64,000 nt of DNA from Pandoraea vervacti. GTDB lineage: Bacteria > Pseudomonadota > Gammaproteobacteria > Burkholderiales > Burkholderiaceae. Position 1 is the stretch's first letter. Every line of letters begins with the position of its first letter. The position numbers and the translations under genes are program-made. Of the stretch, positions 53,669 through 61,761 are shown piece by piece. The notes beneath the pieces were generated by a model that worked only from the letters and a program-made list of their open reading frames with translations, made no database searches and had not been told where the DNA came from. The stretch is from the NCBI RefSeq assembly GCF_000934605.2, contig NZ_CP010897.2, positions 5,022,001 through 5,086,000 of the forward strand. Reading direction: 5' to 3'.

Positions 53669-53702
53669 TGTTACGTAACATGCGTGGTGTGTGGCCGTAA
53701 CA
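53669..53702. promoter_or_regulatory. Enhancer-like palindrome upstream of sigma-54 promoter
   Basis: TGTTACGTAACA (53669-53680) is a perfect 12-bp palindrome; another half-site CGTAACA follows at 53696-53702. Centre about 125 bp before the predicted start, the usual distance for sigma-54 activators. From memory, it recalls the TGTTAC/GTAACA elements of CbrB-controlled promoters in Pseudomonas. Confidence 0.45.
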
Positions 53703-53772
53703 TCGCTCACCGCGGCGCTCGGCCGAGACACCGGAACTCAATATCCATGCGGGTTGGCGGCGCCCCCGTGGG

Positions 53773-53790
53773 TTGGCACGGCGATTGCAT
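53773..53790 (+). promoter_or_regulatory. Sigma-54 (-24/-12) promoter
   Basis: TTGGCACG-GCGA-TTGCAT matches the consensus YTGGCACG-N4-TTGCW at every defined position, with the invariant GG and GC 12 bp apart. Predicted transcription start about 53800. Confidence 0.8.
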
Positions 53791-53799
53791 AGTCATTTG

Positions 53800-53881
53800 C
53801 GTCGCCCTTTCAATTGCCCCGAAAAGTGCGGCTTTGACTCAAACCCTCCTCCCGTTGCAGACGCGGGGGGAGGCTTTTTTT
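53800..53881 (+). ncRNA. Candidate sigma-54-dependent small RNA
   Basis: Predicted RNA of about 82 nt from the sigma-54 start to the end of the T-run. No ORF with a ribosome site fits inside. The 5' part is loosely structured (one short GCC/GGC hairpin with an A-rich loop); the 3' part is a terminator hairpin whose 5' arm CCTCCTCCC is complementary to Shine-Dalgarno sequences. That would suit a trans-acting, Hfq-type RNA. Existence and ends are predictions. Confidence 0.5.
53844..53881 (+). terminator. Orphan intrinsic terminator
   Basis: CCTCCTCCCG / CGGGGGGAGG, 10 bp with one T-G wobble and 9-nt loop, then C and seven T. It does not follow any plus-strand protein gene; the nearest upstream plus-strand stop is at 53186 and has its own terminator. 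Confidence 0.9.
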
Positions 53882-54245
53882 CCCATCTCGCCCATCCTCG
53901 TCGGGCAGCCTCCGACACAGGATTGCGTCACTCTCCTGCACCGTGCATGTGCAGGCACTTCTCGTATCTTCATTTCAGGTGTGCGTTTGAAATGTATTGA
54001 CGCTACATGAGCGTCGACTTCTTATTTCTTTCCTTTATCTTTAAATCCTTATTGGACGCGGCTTTTGAAGCGATTTATGCCCTATTGGCATGAACCAGAT
54101 GCGGGTTGGCACCAATCTCAAGTTGCCTGATTCGCTGTCGTAATCGCGTCTATAGAGGACTGCGCGCTCAATTGGGGGGAACGCAGCATCCCTTTCGTGA
54201 CGGCCGCACGACACGTGCCGGGGCAAACGTATCAGGGGAAAATTC

Positions 54246-55943
54246 ATGGAAATCGCCACGCCTGAATTCCAGATGGAACAGCAGGAACTACAAGCGGTCA
54301 CTGCCGCACTCAATCGCGTGCAGGCCGTCATCGAATTCGACTTGCAGGGACGCGTGCTTCACGCTAACGAGAATTTCCTGCAAACGCTCGGCTACCGTCT
54401 CGACGAAGTTCAGGGGCAGCACCACCGCATGTTTTGCGAGCCCGAATACACGGCCTCCGCGGCGTACCGCGACTTTTGGGCCAAACTCGGCCGAGGGGAT
54501 TTCGACACCGGCGAATACAAGCGCATCGGCAAGGGCGGACGCGAAGTGTGGATCCACGCCTCGTATAACCCGGTATTCGACGCCAACGGTGCACCGTACA
54601 AGGTCATCAAGTTCGCCACCGACGTCACGGCCGAGCGCACACGGCAAGCCGAGTTCGAAGGCAAAGTCCGCGCCATGGACATCGCACAGGCCGTCACCGA
54701 ATTTCATCTCGACGGCACCGTGATCACGGCCAACGACAACTTTCTGAAAACGCTCGGGTATTCACTCGACGAAGTCCGCGGCAAGCATCACCGCATGTTC
54801 TGCCAGGCCGACTACGTCGCATCGCCCGCCTACCGGGACTTCTGGGCCAAACTCAACCGTGGCGAGTTCGATGCCGGACGCTACAAGCGCGTGGGCAGCG
54901 GCGGGCGCGAAGTCTGGATTCAGGCGACGTACAACCCGATCCTCGACGCGAACGGTCGCCCATACAAGGTCGTGAAGTTCGCTACGGACATCACGCAGCA
55001 AGTGGAGCTCGAAGCGAGCGTGAAGCGCCGTGCCGAGGAGGACCAGCGCAAGGTCGCGCTGCTGCTCGACACCGTTAATCGCGCGGCGGCGGGCGACCTG
55101 ACCGGCGACATCGCCGTCTCGGGCGCCGAACCCATTGATCAGCTGGCCGACGGCATTCGCCACATGATGGACGACCTGCGCAGTGTGATCGGCAAGGTCG
55201 TCAACTCGGCGGGCGAATTTTCGGGCGCATCGCGCGACATTGCCGATCGCGCCAACACGGTGGCGACGGGTGCGCAGGCGCTAGGCGCGACGGTGGAGGA
55301 AATGAACGCGTCCATCGAGGAACTGACGGCGTCGATCAACTCGATTGCCGACAACACGAAGGGTGCCGATCAACTGGCCAAATCCACGCAGCAGGAAGCC
55401 GAGACGGGCTCGCGGGCCATTGCCCGCTCCATCGAGGCGATGGAGTTGATCAACAAGTCTTCGGAAGACATCGGCGAGATCGTGAAGGTGATTGGCGAGA
55501 TCGCCGGACAGACCAACCTCCTCGCGTTCAACGCGGCCATCGAAGCCGCTCGGGCGGGCGAGCATGGGCTGGGTTTCTCCGTGGTGGCCGACGAAGTGCG
55601 CAAGCTCGCCGAGCGCTCGTCGCAAGCGACCAAGGAAATCTCGAAACTGATCAACGAGTCGACCAAGCGCGTGGCGCAAGGCAGCGACGTGTCGCGTCAG
55701 GCCGGGGAAGCGTTCGAGAAGATCGTGAACGGCGTGTCGCGGACGACGCAGGCGATCTCCGAAATTTCGTGCGCCGCCGAGGAACAGCTCGTCGCAGCGC
55801 GGGAGGTCAGTCTCGCGATTCAGCACGTGGCAGAGGAGACCGAGAAATCGGCCGGAGCGTGCGAAACCATCGCGCACGCGACAACCGGCCTCAATCAGGG
55901 CGCGGAGGAACTTGACCGCACCGTCTCGCGCTTCAAGGTGTAA
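54246..55943 (+). CDS. Soluble methyl-accepting chemotaxis protein with two PAS domains
   Basis: 565-residue receptor without membrane helices, so cytoplasmic. Two closely similar PAS domains (about 18-130 and 143-255; both with GYxLDEVxGxHHRMFC) precede a HAMP-like connector (about 262-320) and the signalling coiled coil (about 325-560) with the hairpin tip GEIAGQTNLLAFNAAIEAARAG (ends quoted: GEIAGQ, EAARAG). Architecture matches BdlA/Aer-2-like redox or haem/FAD sensors; the HHRMFC motif is typical of the haem-type PAS of BdlA relatives. No NWETF-type CheR/CheB tether at the C-terminus. Followed by cheR, cheD and a triple-CheW gene, its likely partners. Confidence 0.92.
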   Translation: MEIATPEFQMEQQELQAVTAALNRVQAVIEFDLQGRVLHANENFLQTLGYRLDEVQGQHHRMFCEPEYTASAAYRDFWAKLGRGDFDTGEYKRIGKGGREVWIHASYNPVFDANGAPYKVIKFATDVTAERTRQAEFEGKVRAMDIAQAVTEFHLDGTVITANDNFLKTLGYSLDEVRGKHHRMFCQADYVASPAYRDFWAKLNRGEFDAGRYKRVGSGGREVWIQATYNPILDANGRPYKVVKFATDITQQVELEASVKRRAEEDQRKVALLLDTVNRAAAGDLTGDIAVSGAEPIDQLADGIRHMMDDLRSVIGKVVNSAGEFSGASRDIADRANTVATGAQALGATVEEMNASIEELTASINSIADNTKGADQLAKSTQQEAETGSRAIARSIEAMELINKSSEDIGEIVKVIGEIAGQTNLLAFNAAIEAARAGEHGLGFSVVADEVRKLAERSSQATKEISKLINESTKRVAQGSDVSRQAGEAFEKIVNGVSRTTQAISEISCAAEEQLVAAREVSLAIQHVAEETEKSAGACETIAHATTGLNQGAEELDRTVSRFKV

Positions 55944-56123
55944 CGGATACGAGTGCGGGTGCGACGCGCGGGTGGCGGCATGAGCAACGGGCGCTGTCAC
56001 CTCCCGAGTCACGTGCCCGGCTTCCCCCGACGAGCATCGACGCCGCGCGTCAGTCACTGCCGACGCCGGCCGAGGACGCCCCCCGGTCGTCGCCAGCCTC
56101 AACGTTCGCCCAAAGGGCCCGAT

Positions 56124-56966
56124 ATGGAAATCGAAGCCGAAGCCGATGTTGTCACCCAGCAAGCGCTCCTGCGCGCTGTTCACCGGCACACCGGCATCTC
56201 GATGAACGAGAAAAAATGGACGATGTTGCAGGGCCGTCTTCGCCCCCGCCTTCGTACGCTATCGCTGCGTTGCTATCGTGATTATCTGGCGCTGCTGGAG
56301 AACACCCCAGACGAGATTCGCAATTTTGTGAATCTCGTCACCACGAACGAGACGACGTTTTTCCGCACCCCGCGCGTGTGGGACTACTTCGCACAGCACT
56401 ACCTGCCGCGCTGGCAGGCGGCACATCCCGGACAGACGTTCCGGATGTGGTCCGCGGCTGCCTCCTCCGGCGAGGAGTCTTACTCCGCCGCAATGATCTG
56501 CGAGGAATTCCGCGCTCGGCATCCGGGTTTCCAGTATCAGATTCACGCCACTGATATCTCCAGCCACGTGCTGGCCATCGCCATGGCGGGCAACTACGGC
56601 GGACGGAGCATCGATGGGTTGAAGCAGCAACGCCCCGCCATGCTGGCCAAGTACTTTCGCGCGAGTGCGGGTGGCTTCACCGTCGCGCCGGAACTGCGGG
56701 CGCATATCACGTTTGCGGAGCACAACCTGTATCAACGCATGGCGCGCCGCGAGGCGTTCGATCTCGTCATGCTGCGCAATGTGCTGATCTATTTCGAGAC
56801 ATCGGACCAGGAACGGGTGTTGGAGAACGTACGTCGCACGCTTACCCCCGAAGGCGTGCTGATTGTCGGGGAATCGGAGTCGCTCTCACGACTCTCGACC
56901 GGCTATCGGTTTGAGCAACCGCTCATTTACCGCAATCAGGGAGCATCGAATGGGGCCGTCGCATGA
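56124..56966 (+). CDS. cheR: Chemotaxis protein methyltransferase CheR
   Basis: 280-residue SAM-dependent enzyme methylating receptor glutamates. The N-terminal helical domain (about 15-85) has VNLVTTNETTFFR; the Rossmann domain has WSAAASSGEESYS and LVMLRNVLIYF. Start 56124 has AAAGGG before it; the open frame back to 55953 is Arg/Pro-rich and non-family. No TPR extension. Overlaps the cheD start by 17 nt. Confidence 0.94.
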   Translation: MEIEAEADVVTQQALLRAVHRHTGISMNEKKWTMLQGRLRPRLRTLSLRCYRDYLALLENTPDEIRNFVNLVTTNETTFFRTPRVWDYFAQHYLPRWQAAHPGQTFRMWSAAASSGEESYSAAMICEEFRARHPGFQYQIHATDISSHVLAIAMAGNYGGRSIDGLKQQRPAMLAKYFRASAGGFTVAPELRAHITFAEHNLYQRMARREAFDLVMLRNVLIYFETSDQERVLENVRRTLTPEGVLIVGESESLSRLSTGYRFEQPLIYRNQGASNGAVA

Positions 56967-57477
56967 CATTCAGGTGTTGATGGGCGAAGTGCGCATCGGG
57001 CGCGGCGCAGATGTCCTGCGCGCGACCCTCGGTTCGTGTGTGGGCATCGGTCTGATGTGGCGTGCGCGCGGCCTGTACGGGCTCGCCCACTGCCTGTTGC
57101 CGGAATCGCCGCATCCGACGCTTGCGATTGGCGCCAAGTACGTGACGCAGGCCGTGCCTTCATTGCTCGCGCTCATGAAAGCGGACGGTGCGCGCCGCGG
57201 CGAAATCGAAGCCGTCATCGCCGGCGGAGGCAACATGATGCCGCATCAGCCACCGGCGAAACACGGCCTGATCGGCGTGGCCAACGCCAAGATGGCGCAG
57301 GCGCTGATTACGGAAGCCGGCATTCCGATCGTGCATGTGGAGGTCGGCGGCGAAGTCGGTCGTCAACTGACGATCGACTGCACGCACCACGCCTTTCTGG
57401 TGCGCGCCATTGGCACGAACGGGGGCGCCGCGATGCCGCGCCGCCCCGCACTCAGACTCGTGGGACGTGAATCATGA
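56950..57477 (+). CDS. cheD: Chemoreceptor glutamine deamidase CheD
   Basis: 175-residue deamidase converting receptor Gln to methylatable Glu. The papain-like catalytic set is visible: T26, C30 (LGSCVGI) and H47 (GLAHCLLP), plus the late GGGNMM. Start 56950 has CAGGGAG upstream; it lies inside the end of cheR. Its stop overlaps the next start (ATGA). Confidence 0.94.
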   Translation: MGPSHDIQVLMGEVRIGRGADVLRATLGSCVGIGLMWRARGLYGLAHCLLPESPHPTLAIGAKYVTQAVPSLLALMKADGARRGEIEAVIAGGGNMMPHQPPAKHGLIGVANAKMAQALITEAGIPIVHVEVGGEVGRQLTIDCTHHAFLVRAIGTNGGAAMPRRPALRLVGRES

Positions 57478-59300
57478 ACGCGCGCACACCAGGATTTCCG
57501 TTTTTGCATCGCGACGCTGTCGCAGGCTCGACCGTTCTGCCGGCGACGGGATCCCCCTGTCACGGATATCAGGGATATCAAGCTTTCCAGGGCTACGGCA
57601 CAGGGTATGGCCCGCTGCCCGGGATGACGACGCAGCTACGCCATGCACCGCCATCACCTTCGCCCGAGGCCGATCCCCTCCCGGCGCCGCTGGCCGTCGA
57701 TGCATCCGCGCTCGCCACACCCGCGGCGACTGCGGCTGCGGCTCCCCAACCGCCGAAGGCCACAGCGGACGACATCGAAGTCTTCGGCTCGTTTCATCTG
57801 GGCGATATCGAGTTCGCGCTGCCGATCGCGGCGTTGCAGGAAGTGGTGAATTACCCCGAACGGGTGACGCCGGTGCCGCTCTCGCCGTCGTTTCTGCTCG
57901 GGCTGTTCAATTTGCGCGGCACGCTCATTCCCATCGTCGACCTCAAGCCCTTGCTGTCGATCGCCGGAAATGGCGCAGGTCGTCCGTTACCGGTGACGGA
58001 GAAGATTGCTATCGTGGATGTCGACGGCGTGCGCGTCGGCTTGCTGTTCGACGGCACGGGCGAGATTCTGCGCGTTCGCGCCTCGCAGCGCACCGGCTTC
58101 GAATACGATCCGTCACACGCTACGGCGCAAGTGGTGTCGGGGGCGATCAAGCTCGACGGTGGCGACCGCATTCTCCAGATTCTCGCGCCCGCTGCGCTCG
58201 TGCGCATCGAGAACATGCCGCAATTGCTCGCGCGACAATCGCTCACGGCGCCGCAGCGCCGCCAGCAGCGTCAGCGGCTGCAATGCGTGTCGTTCACCGT
58301 CGAGCACTCGCGTCTTGCCTTGCCGATGGGCGCCATCCGGGAAATCATCCGCATTCCCGAATTGCAGAACTCGGCGCTCGCGAGCGTGTTTTGTGTCGGC
58401 ATGCTCAATTTGCGCGGCACGGTCGTGCCGGTGATCGATTTCGCTCACTTCCTCGGTTTGCAGGCGTGCCGCCCGGATCCGGACGTGGCGGGCACCGCCT
58501 CCGACCCGCGGCGCATTCTGATCGTCAAACAGGAGGATGTGCACTTCGGCCTGATGGTCGATGCCGTTGACAGCATCGTGACGTATTACGCCGACGAAGT
58601 GCTCGCGATGCCTTCGTTCAGCGCATCGCATGCTCAGTTGTTCTCGGGATGCATCGCCCGCGAGTCGACAAACGACATCGTGCTGCTCAATGCCGACGAG
58701 CTCTTCACGCACGCGCAGGTCCTCGATCTCACGCGCGGGCATCGCGAGTTGTATCGTGAGTCGGACCCCGCGCAGCGCACGAGCGCGGGCGGCGCGGGGC
58801 GCAGCGCGGCGGGGGCGAAGTCGTCGCGTGGCACGCGGCACGCTTACGTGTCGTTCCGGCTGCAACATATGCTCGCGGTGCGTCTGGATCAGTTGCGAGA
58901 AATCATCCACGATTCCCCGGACGTGATGCCCGCCCCGGGCGCCCCGTCGTTCATTCGCGGCATGCTGAATCTGCGGCGCGAACTCGTGATGGTCGTCGAT
59001 CTGCGTGCGCTCTACGGCATGCCGGCGCAGGACGACGCGAACACGCGCAAGATTCTGGTGATCGAGCACGGCAAGGACAAGTTCGGACTGCTGGTCGATG
59101 CCATCGAGAACATTGTGACGCTCGACGATGCGGACAAGCTGCCCGTGCCCGCCGTGCTGTTGGGGCGCGCTACGCACGAGATGCGCAACGACATGCGTGA
59201 GGCGGTGGAGTTGCCGGCGTCCGATGGGGCGGCACGCACGGCGATGCTGCTCGATTTGCAACCGCTCAAGCTGCGGCTGGAAACCGCGTTGGCGCTTTAA
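57474..59300 (+). CDS. Triple CheW-domain coupling protein
   Basis: 608-residue protein with a low-complexity N-terminus (1-100; Tyr/Gly then Pro/Ala-rich) and three CheW domains (about 101-255, 267-430 and 455-605). Each shows the LFNLRG / MLNLRG / MLNLRR-type loop followed by a V-I-D-L/F strand. Usual CheW has one domain; multi-CheW proteins can bridge several receptors or kinases in array hexagons. No receiver domain, so not CheV. Coupled to cheD by overlap. With no CheA gene here, it must recruit a kinase encoded elsewhere. Confidence 0.92.
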   Translation: MNARTPGFPFLHRDAVAGSTVLPATGSPCHGYQGYQAFQGYGTGYGPLPGMTTQLRHAPPSPSPEADPLPAPLAVDASALATPAATAAAAPQPPKATADDIEVFGSFHLGDIEFALPIAALQEVVNYPERVTPVPLSPSFLLGLFNLRGTLIPIVDLKPLLSIAGNGAGRPLPVTEKIAIVDVDGVRVGLLFDGTGEILRVRASQRTGFEYDPSHATAQVVSGAIKLDGGDRILQILAPAALVRIENMPQLLARQSLTAPQRRQQRQRLQCVSFTVEHSRLALPMGAIREIIRIPELQNSALASVFCVGMLNLRGTVVPVIDFAHFLGLQACRPDPDVAGTASDPRRILIVKQEDVHFGLMVDAVDSIVTYYADEVLAMPSFSASHAQLFSGCIARESTNDIVLLNADELFTHAQVLDLTRGHRELYRESDPAQRTSAGGAGRSAAGAKSSRGTRHAYVSFRLQHMLAVRLDQLREIIHDSPDVMPAPGAPSFIRGMLNLRRELVMVVDLRALYGMPAQDDANTRKILVIEHGKDKFGLLVDAIENIVTLDDADKLPVPAVLLGRATHEMRNDMREAVELPASDGAARTAMLLDLQPLKLRLETALAL

Positions 59301-59451
59301 GCGAGGGAGTATGACGAAGACCGGGCGGACGCGAAGGACGTTAGCGTGAAGGTCATGAAGTGCCGGCGATTCGCGAGCGCCGGCTGCAGGGCCCTGCGGC
59401 GTGTCGGGGGGCACGCCGCAGGGGTGGTATGACGCACACGGAGCAAGCGCA

Positions 59452-60633
59452 TCAAATCACTTCATGACGATGAATGTCGTGCGTGATGAAGCCTCGCGCA
59501 TCGCTCGGCATTGCCAGCCATTCCGGATTTGCCAGTGTGCGGCGAACATCGTCGAGGCCGCTCGCCCAGTGGTCCAGCATCGTCGCCAGACCAAACTGGT
59601 AGTCCTTGTAGTGCCCCTCGTACTCCTTGTTCCGGTAGATGAGCTGGATGACGTTGTAACGCTTGCTGCACGCGATCTCCTGCGCCGCGTGGCACCACGG
59701 GTCCCGCGCACGTACATCGGCCGGCACGCGATCGAGCACTTCCCGCAGGACACGCCGATAGTGCTGCGCACGCTGCAGATTGTCCGTCACCAAACGCGTT
59801 CGGCTCGAGAACTGAATGTCCTTTTGCCGCCCCGCCACGTCATTGAGATTGTCCGGCAACGGCCCACGCGCACTCCAGAGGTCCACCTGGAAGGCGAGCG
59901 TGTCACGACGCGGCGATGTCCCCAACACCTCCGAGAGCGGCGTGTTCGACACGAGACCGCCGTCCCAGAAATACTGTCCGTCGATCTCCACTGCGGGAAA
60001 CCCCGGCGGCAACGCGCCCGACGCCATGAAATGCGCCGCGCGCAATGTCTCACGCGTGTTGTCGAAGTAGACGAAATTGCCCGTGTGCACATTGACGGCA
60101 CCGACCGACACGCGAATCTCGCGCGCATTGATCCGGTCGAAGTCGACGAAGCGCTCCAGCGTGTCGCGCAGCGCCGTCGTGTCGTAGTAACTCGCGTGCG
60201 CCGGATCGCCCATCGCCGTGGGCAACGGCTGCGGCCAGCGCGGCGTGAAGAAACCCTTCTGCCCCTCGGTCAGCGCGCGCCACGCCTGCCAGGCACTGTA
60301 GGCGACACGCCCCGACTCGGGACCGTTGAGAATGGCGGCCTCCAGCGGGGCCGGCAACGGCGGGAAGACCCCCGGCTCACAGATCGTGCGCCAGAAGGCT
60401 TCGAGCTGCGCCACGCGGCGCTCTGGCGCATTGCCCGCGATGATCGCCGTATTGAGCGCCCCGATGGAAATGCCCGCGATCCAGTTCGGCGCGATGCCCG
60501 CCTCGTACAAGCCCGCGTACACCCCCGCCTGATAAGCCCCAAGCGCACCGCCGCCCTGCAAGACGAGTGCGACCGTCTCATATGGCGGAAGCTCGATGGC
60601 GCGTTTCGGGACGTTGGGCGGGTTGGCCGTCAT
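59452..60633 (-). CDS. Patatin-like phospholipase with DUF3734 region
   Basis: 393-residue lipid acyl hydrolase. Oxyanion loop QGGGALGAYQAG, nucleophile S56 in GISIG, and catalytic Asp in WDGGLVSN. After the patatin domain (about 20-230) a C-terminal DUF3734-like segment (about 270-375) follows, containing NVIQLIYRNKEYEGHYKDYQF. AGGAGAA precedes ATG 60633. It lies downstream of the 3-hydroxybutyrate dehydrogenase gene on the same strand (173-nt gap), a pairing often seen in Burkholderiales; a role in polyhydroxybutyrate or phospholipid turnover is inferred. Confidence 0.92.
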   Translation of the reverse strand: MTANPPNVPKRAIELPPYETVALVLQGGGALGAYQAGVYAGLYEAGIAPNWIAGISIGALNTAIIAGNAPERRVAQLEAFWRTICEPGVFPPLPAPLEAAILNGPESGRVAYSAWQAWRALTEGQKGFFTPRWPQPLPTAMGDPAHASYYDTTALRDTLERFVDFDRINAREIRVSVGAVNVHTGNFVYFDNTRETLRAAHFMASGALPPGFPAVEIDGQYFWDGGLVSNTPLSEVLGTSPRRDTLAFQVDLWSARGPLPDNLNDVAGRQKDIQFSSRTRLVTDNLQRAQHYRRVLREVLDRVPADVRARDPWCHAAQEIACSKRYNVIQLIYRNKEYEGHYKDYQFGLATMLDHWASGLDDVRRTLANPEWLAMPSDARGFITHDIHRHEVI

Positions 60634-60806
60634 GACCGTTCTCCTGAAGCTGACTGCTTGCAATGTAAGTGCGGAAACCGCCCCGACGCGGGTCCAATGG
60701 GCTCGATAGGCCCGATCGGCTCGGCGCGATCACCGCATTCGATACGACCGTTGCGGCCGATGCCGGGGCGGAAAAACGGCTCGTTCCCGTCGGCGCAACG
60801 CCAGCG

Positions 60807-61604
60807 TTACTGCATGAACCAGCCGTGGCTTACCACGAACGACTGACCAGTGAAGGCCGCGCTCGGGAACGTGGCGAGAAAGAGCGCCGTCTGCGCGACA
60901 TCGTCCACAGTCGTGAATACGCCGTCGACCGTGCCGCCCAGCATCACCTTCTTGATGACTTCGTCTTCCGAAATCCCAAGCTCCTTCGCCTGCTCCGGAA
61001 TCTGCTTGTCGACCAGCGGCGTGCGCACGAAGCCCGGGCAAATCACATGCGAGCGCACGTTGTGCTTGGCGCCCTCCTTCGCCAGCACGCGGGCCAGCCC
61101 CAGCAGTGCGTGTTTGGCCGCAACATAAGCCGATTTCAGCGGCGACGCCTCGTGCGAGTGCACCGAGCCCATGTAGATGACGATGCCGCCGCGATCGTCC
61201 TTGTACATGTGCTTGAGCGCCGCCTTGGTCGTCAGGAACGCGCCGTCCACGTGAATCGCCTGCATCTTCTTCCAGTCGGAGAACGCGTAGTTCTCGATGG
61301 GATTGACGATCTGGATGCCCGCGTTCGAGATCAGGATGTCGATTGAGCCGAACGTGTCCGCCACCTTGTCGATGCCGCTGTTGACCGCCTCTTCGTTCGT
61401 GACGTCCATGGCCACACCGATGGCCTTGCCGCCGGCCGCCCTGATTTCTTCGGCAACCGCGTCCGCCCCCTGCTGGTTCAGATCGGCAATCGCGATGGCC
61501 GCCCCGGCACGCGCGAGCGTAAGCGCAATTTCCTTGCCGATGCCGCTTGCGGCGCCGGTCACCACGGCGACCTTTCCATTCAACTGATTCACTGACTGGC
61601 TCAT
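60807..61604 (-). CDS. D-3-hydroxybutyrate dehydrogenase (SDR)
   Basis: 265-residue short-chain dehydrogenase interconverting 3-hydroxybutyrate and acetoacetate with NAD. Cofactor motif TGAASGIG (18-25 region), D of MDVT, NAG motif ISNAGIQ, and catalytic Ser (MGSVHSH), Tyr and Lys (SAYVAAKHA). The C-terminus SHGWFMQ is characteristic of bacterial hydroxybutyrate dehydrogenases. ATG 61604 has GGAG upstream. Acetoacetate is also the product of the HMG-CoA lyase at 29777-30664, so the two may meet metabolically. Confidence 0.92.
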   Translation of the reverse strand: MSQSVNQLNGKVAVVTGAASGIGKEIALTLARAGAAIAIADLNQQGADAVAEEIRAAGGKAIGVAMDVTNEEAVNSGIDKVADTFGSIDILISNAGIQIVNPIENYAFSDWKKMQAIHVDGAFLTTKAALKHMYKDDRGGIVIYMGSVHSHEASPLKSAYVAAKHALLGLARVLAKEGAKHNVRSHVICPGFVRTPLVDKQIPEQAKELGISEDEVIKKVMLGGTVDGVFTTVDDVAQTALFLATFPSAAFTGQSFVVSHGWFMQ

Positions 61605-61731
61605 TTGCACACTCCTGATTCATCAAAATGGCGGGTCATGCGACATGCACGAACGCACGCATGGCTCGTCGGACATTGGCTGAGGCAGCCGGGCAAACTG
61701 CACTGGTCTGCCCTTGCCGCCGCACAAACAG

Positions 61732-61755
61732 AAAAGGCGCCTTGCGGCGCCTTTT
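61732..61755 (-). terminator. Intrinsic terminator of ettA
   Basis: AAAAGGCGCC-TTGC-GGCGCCTTTT, a 10-bp perfect stem 6 nt beyond the ettA stop on the minus strand; symmetric, so it can work in both directions. Confidence 0.85.
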
Positions 61756-61761
61756 CCTGCA

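Larger units (their letters stand above)
53542..54245. other. 704-bp intergenic region with sigma-54 promoter and RNA candidate
   Basis: No protein gene is supported here. It contains a TGTTAC/GTAACA palindrome (53669-53680), a sigma-54 promoter (53773-53790) and an orphan terminator (53844-53881). The last 245 bp before the chemoreceptor gene include no clear promoter; the GAGGACT near 54158 and GGGGAA before 54246 are purine-rich. Confidence 0.7.

Noticed and set aside
54106..54125. Second sigma-54-like element before the chemoreceptor gene (TTGGCACC then TTGCC)
   Set aside because: The spacing between the two boxes is 9 nt instead of 4, which is not tolerated by sigma-54.
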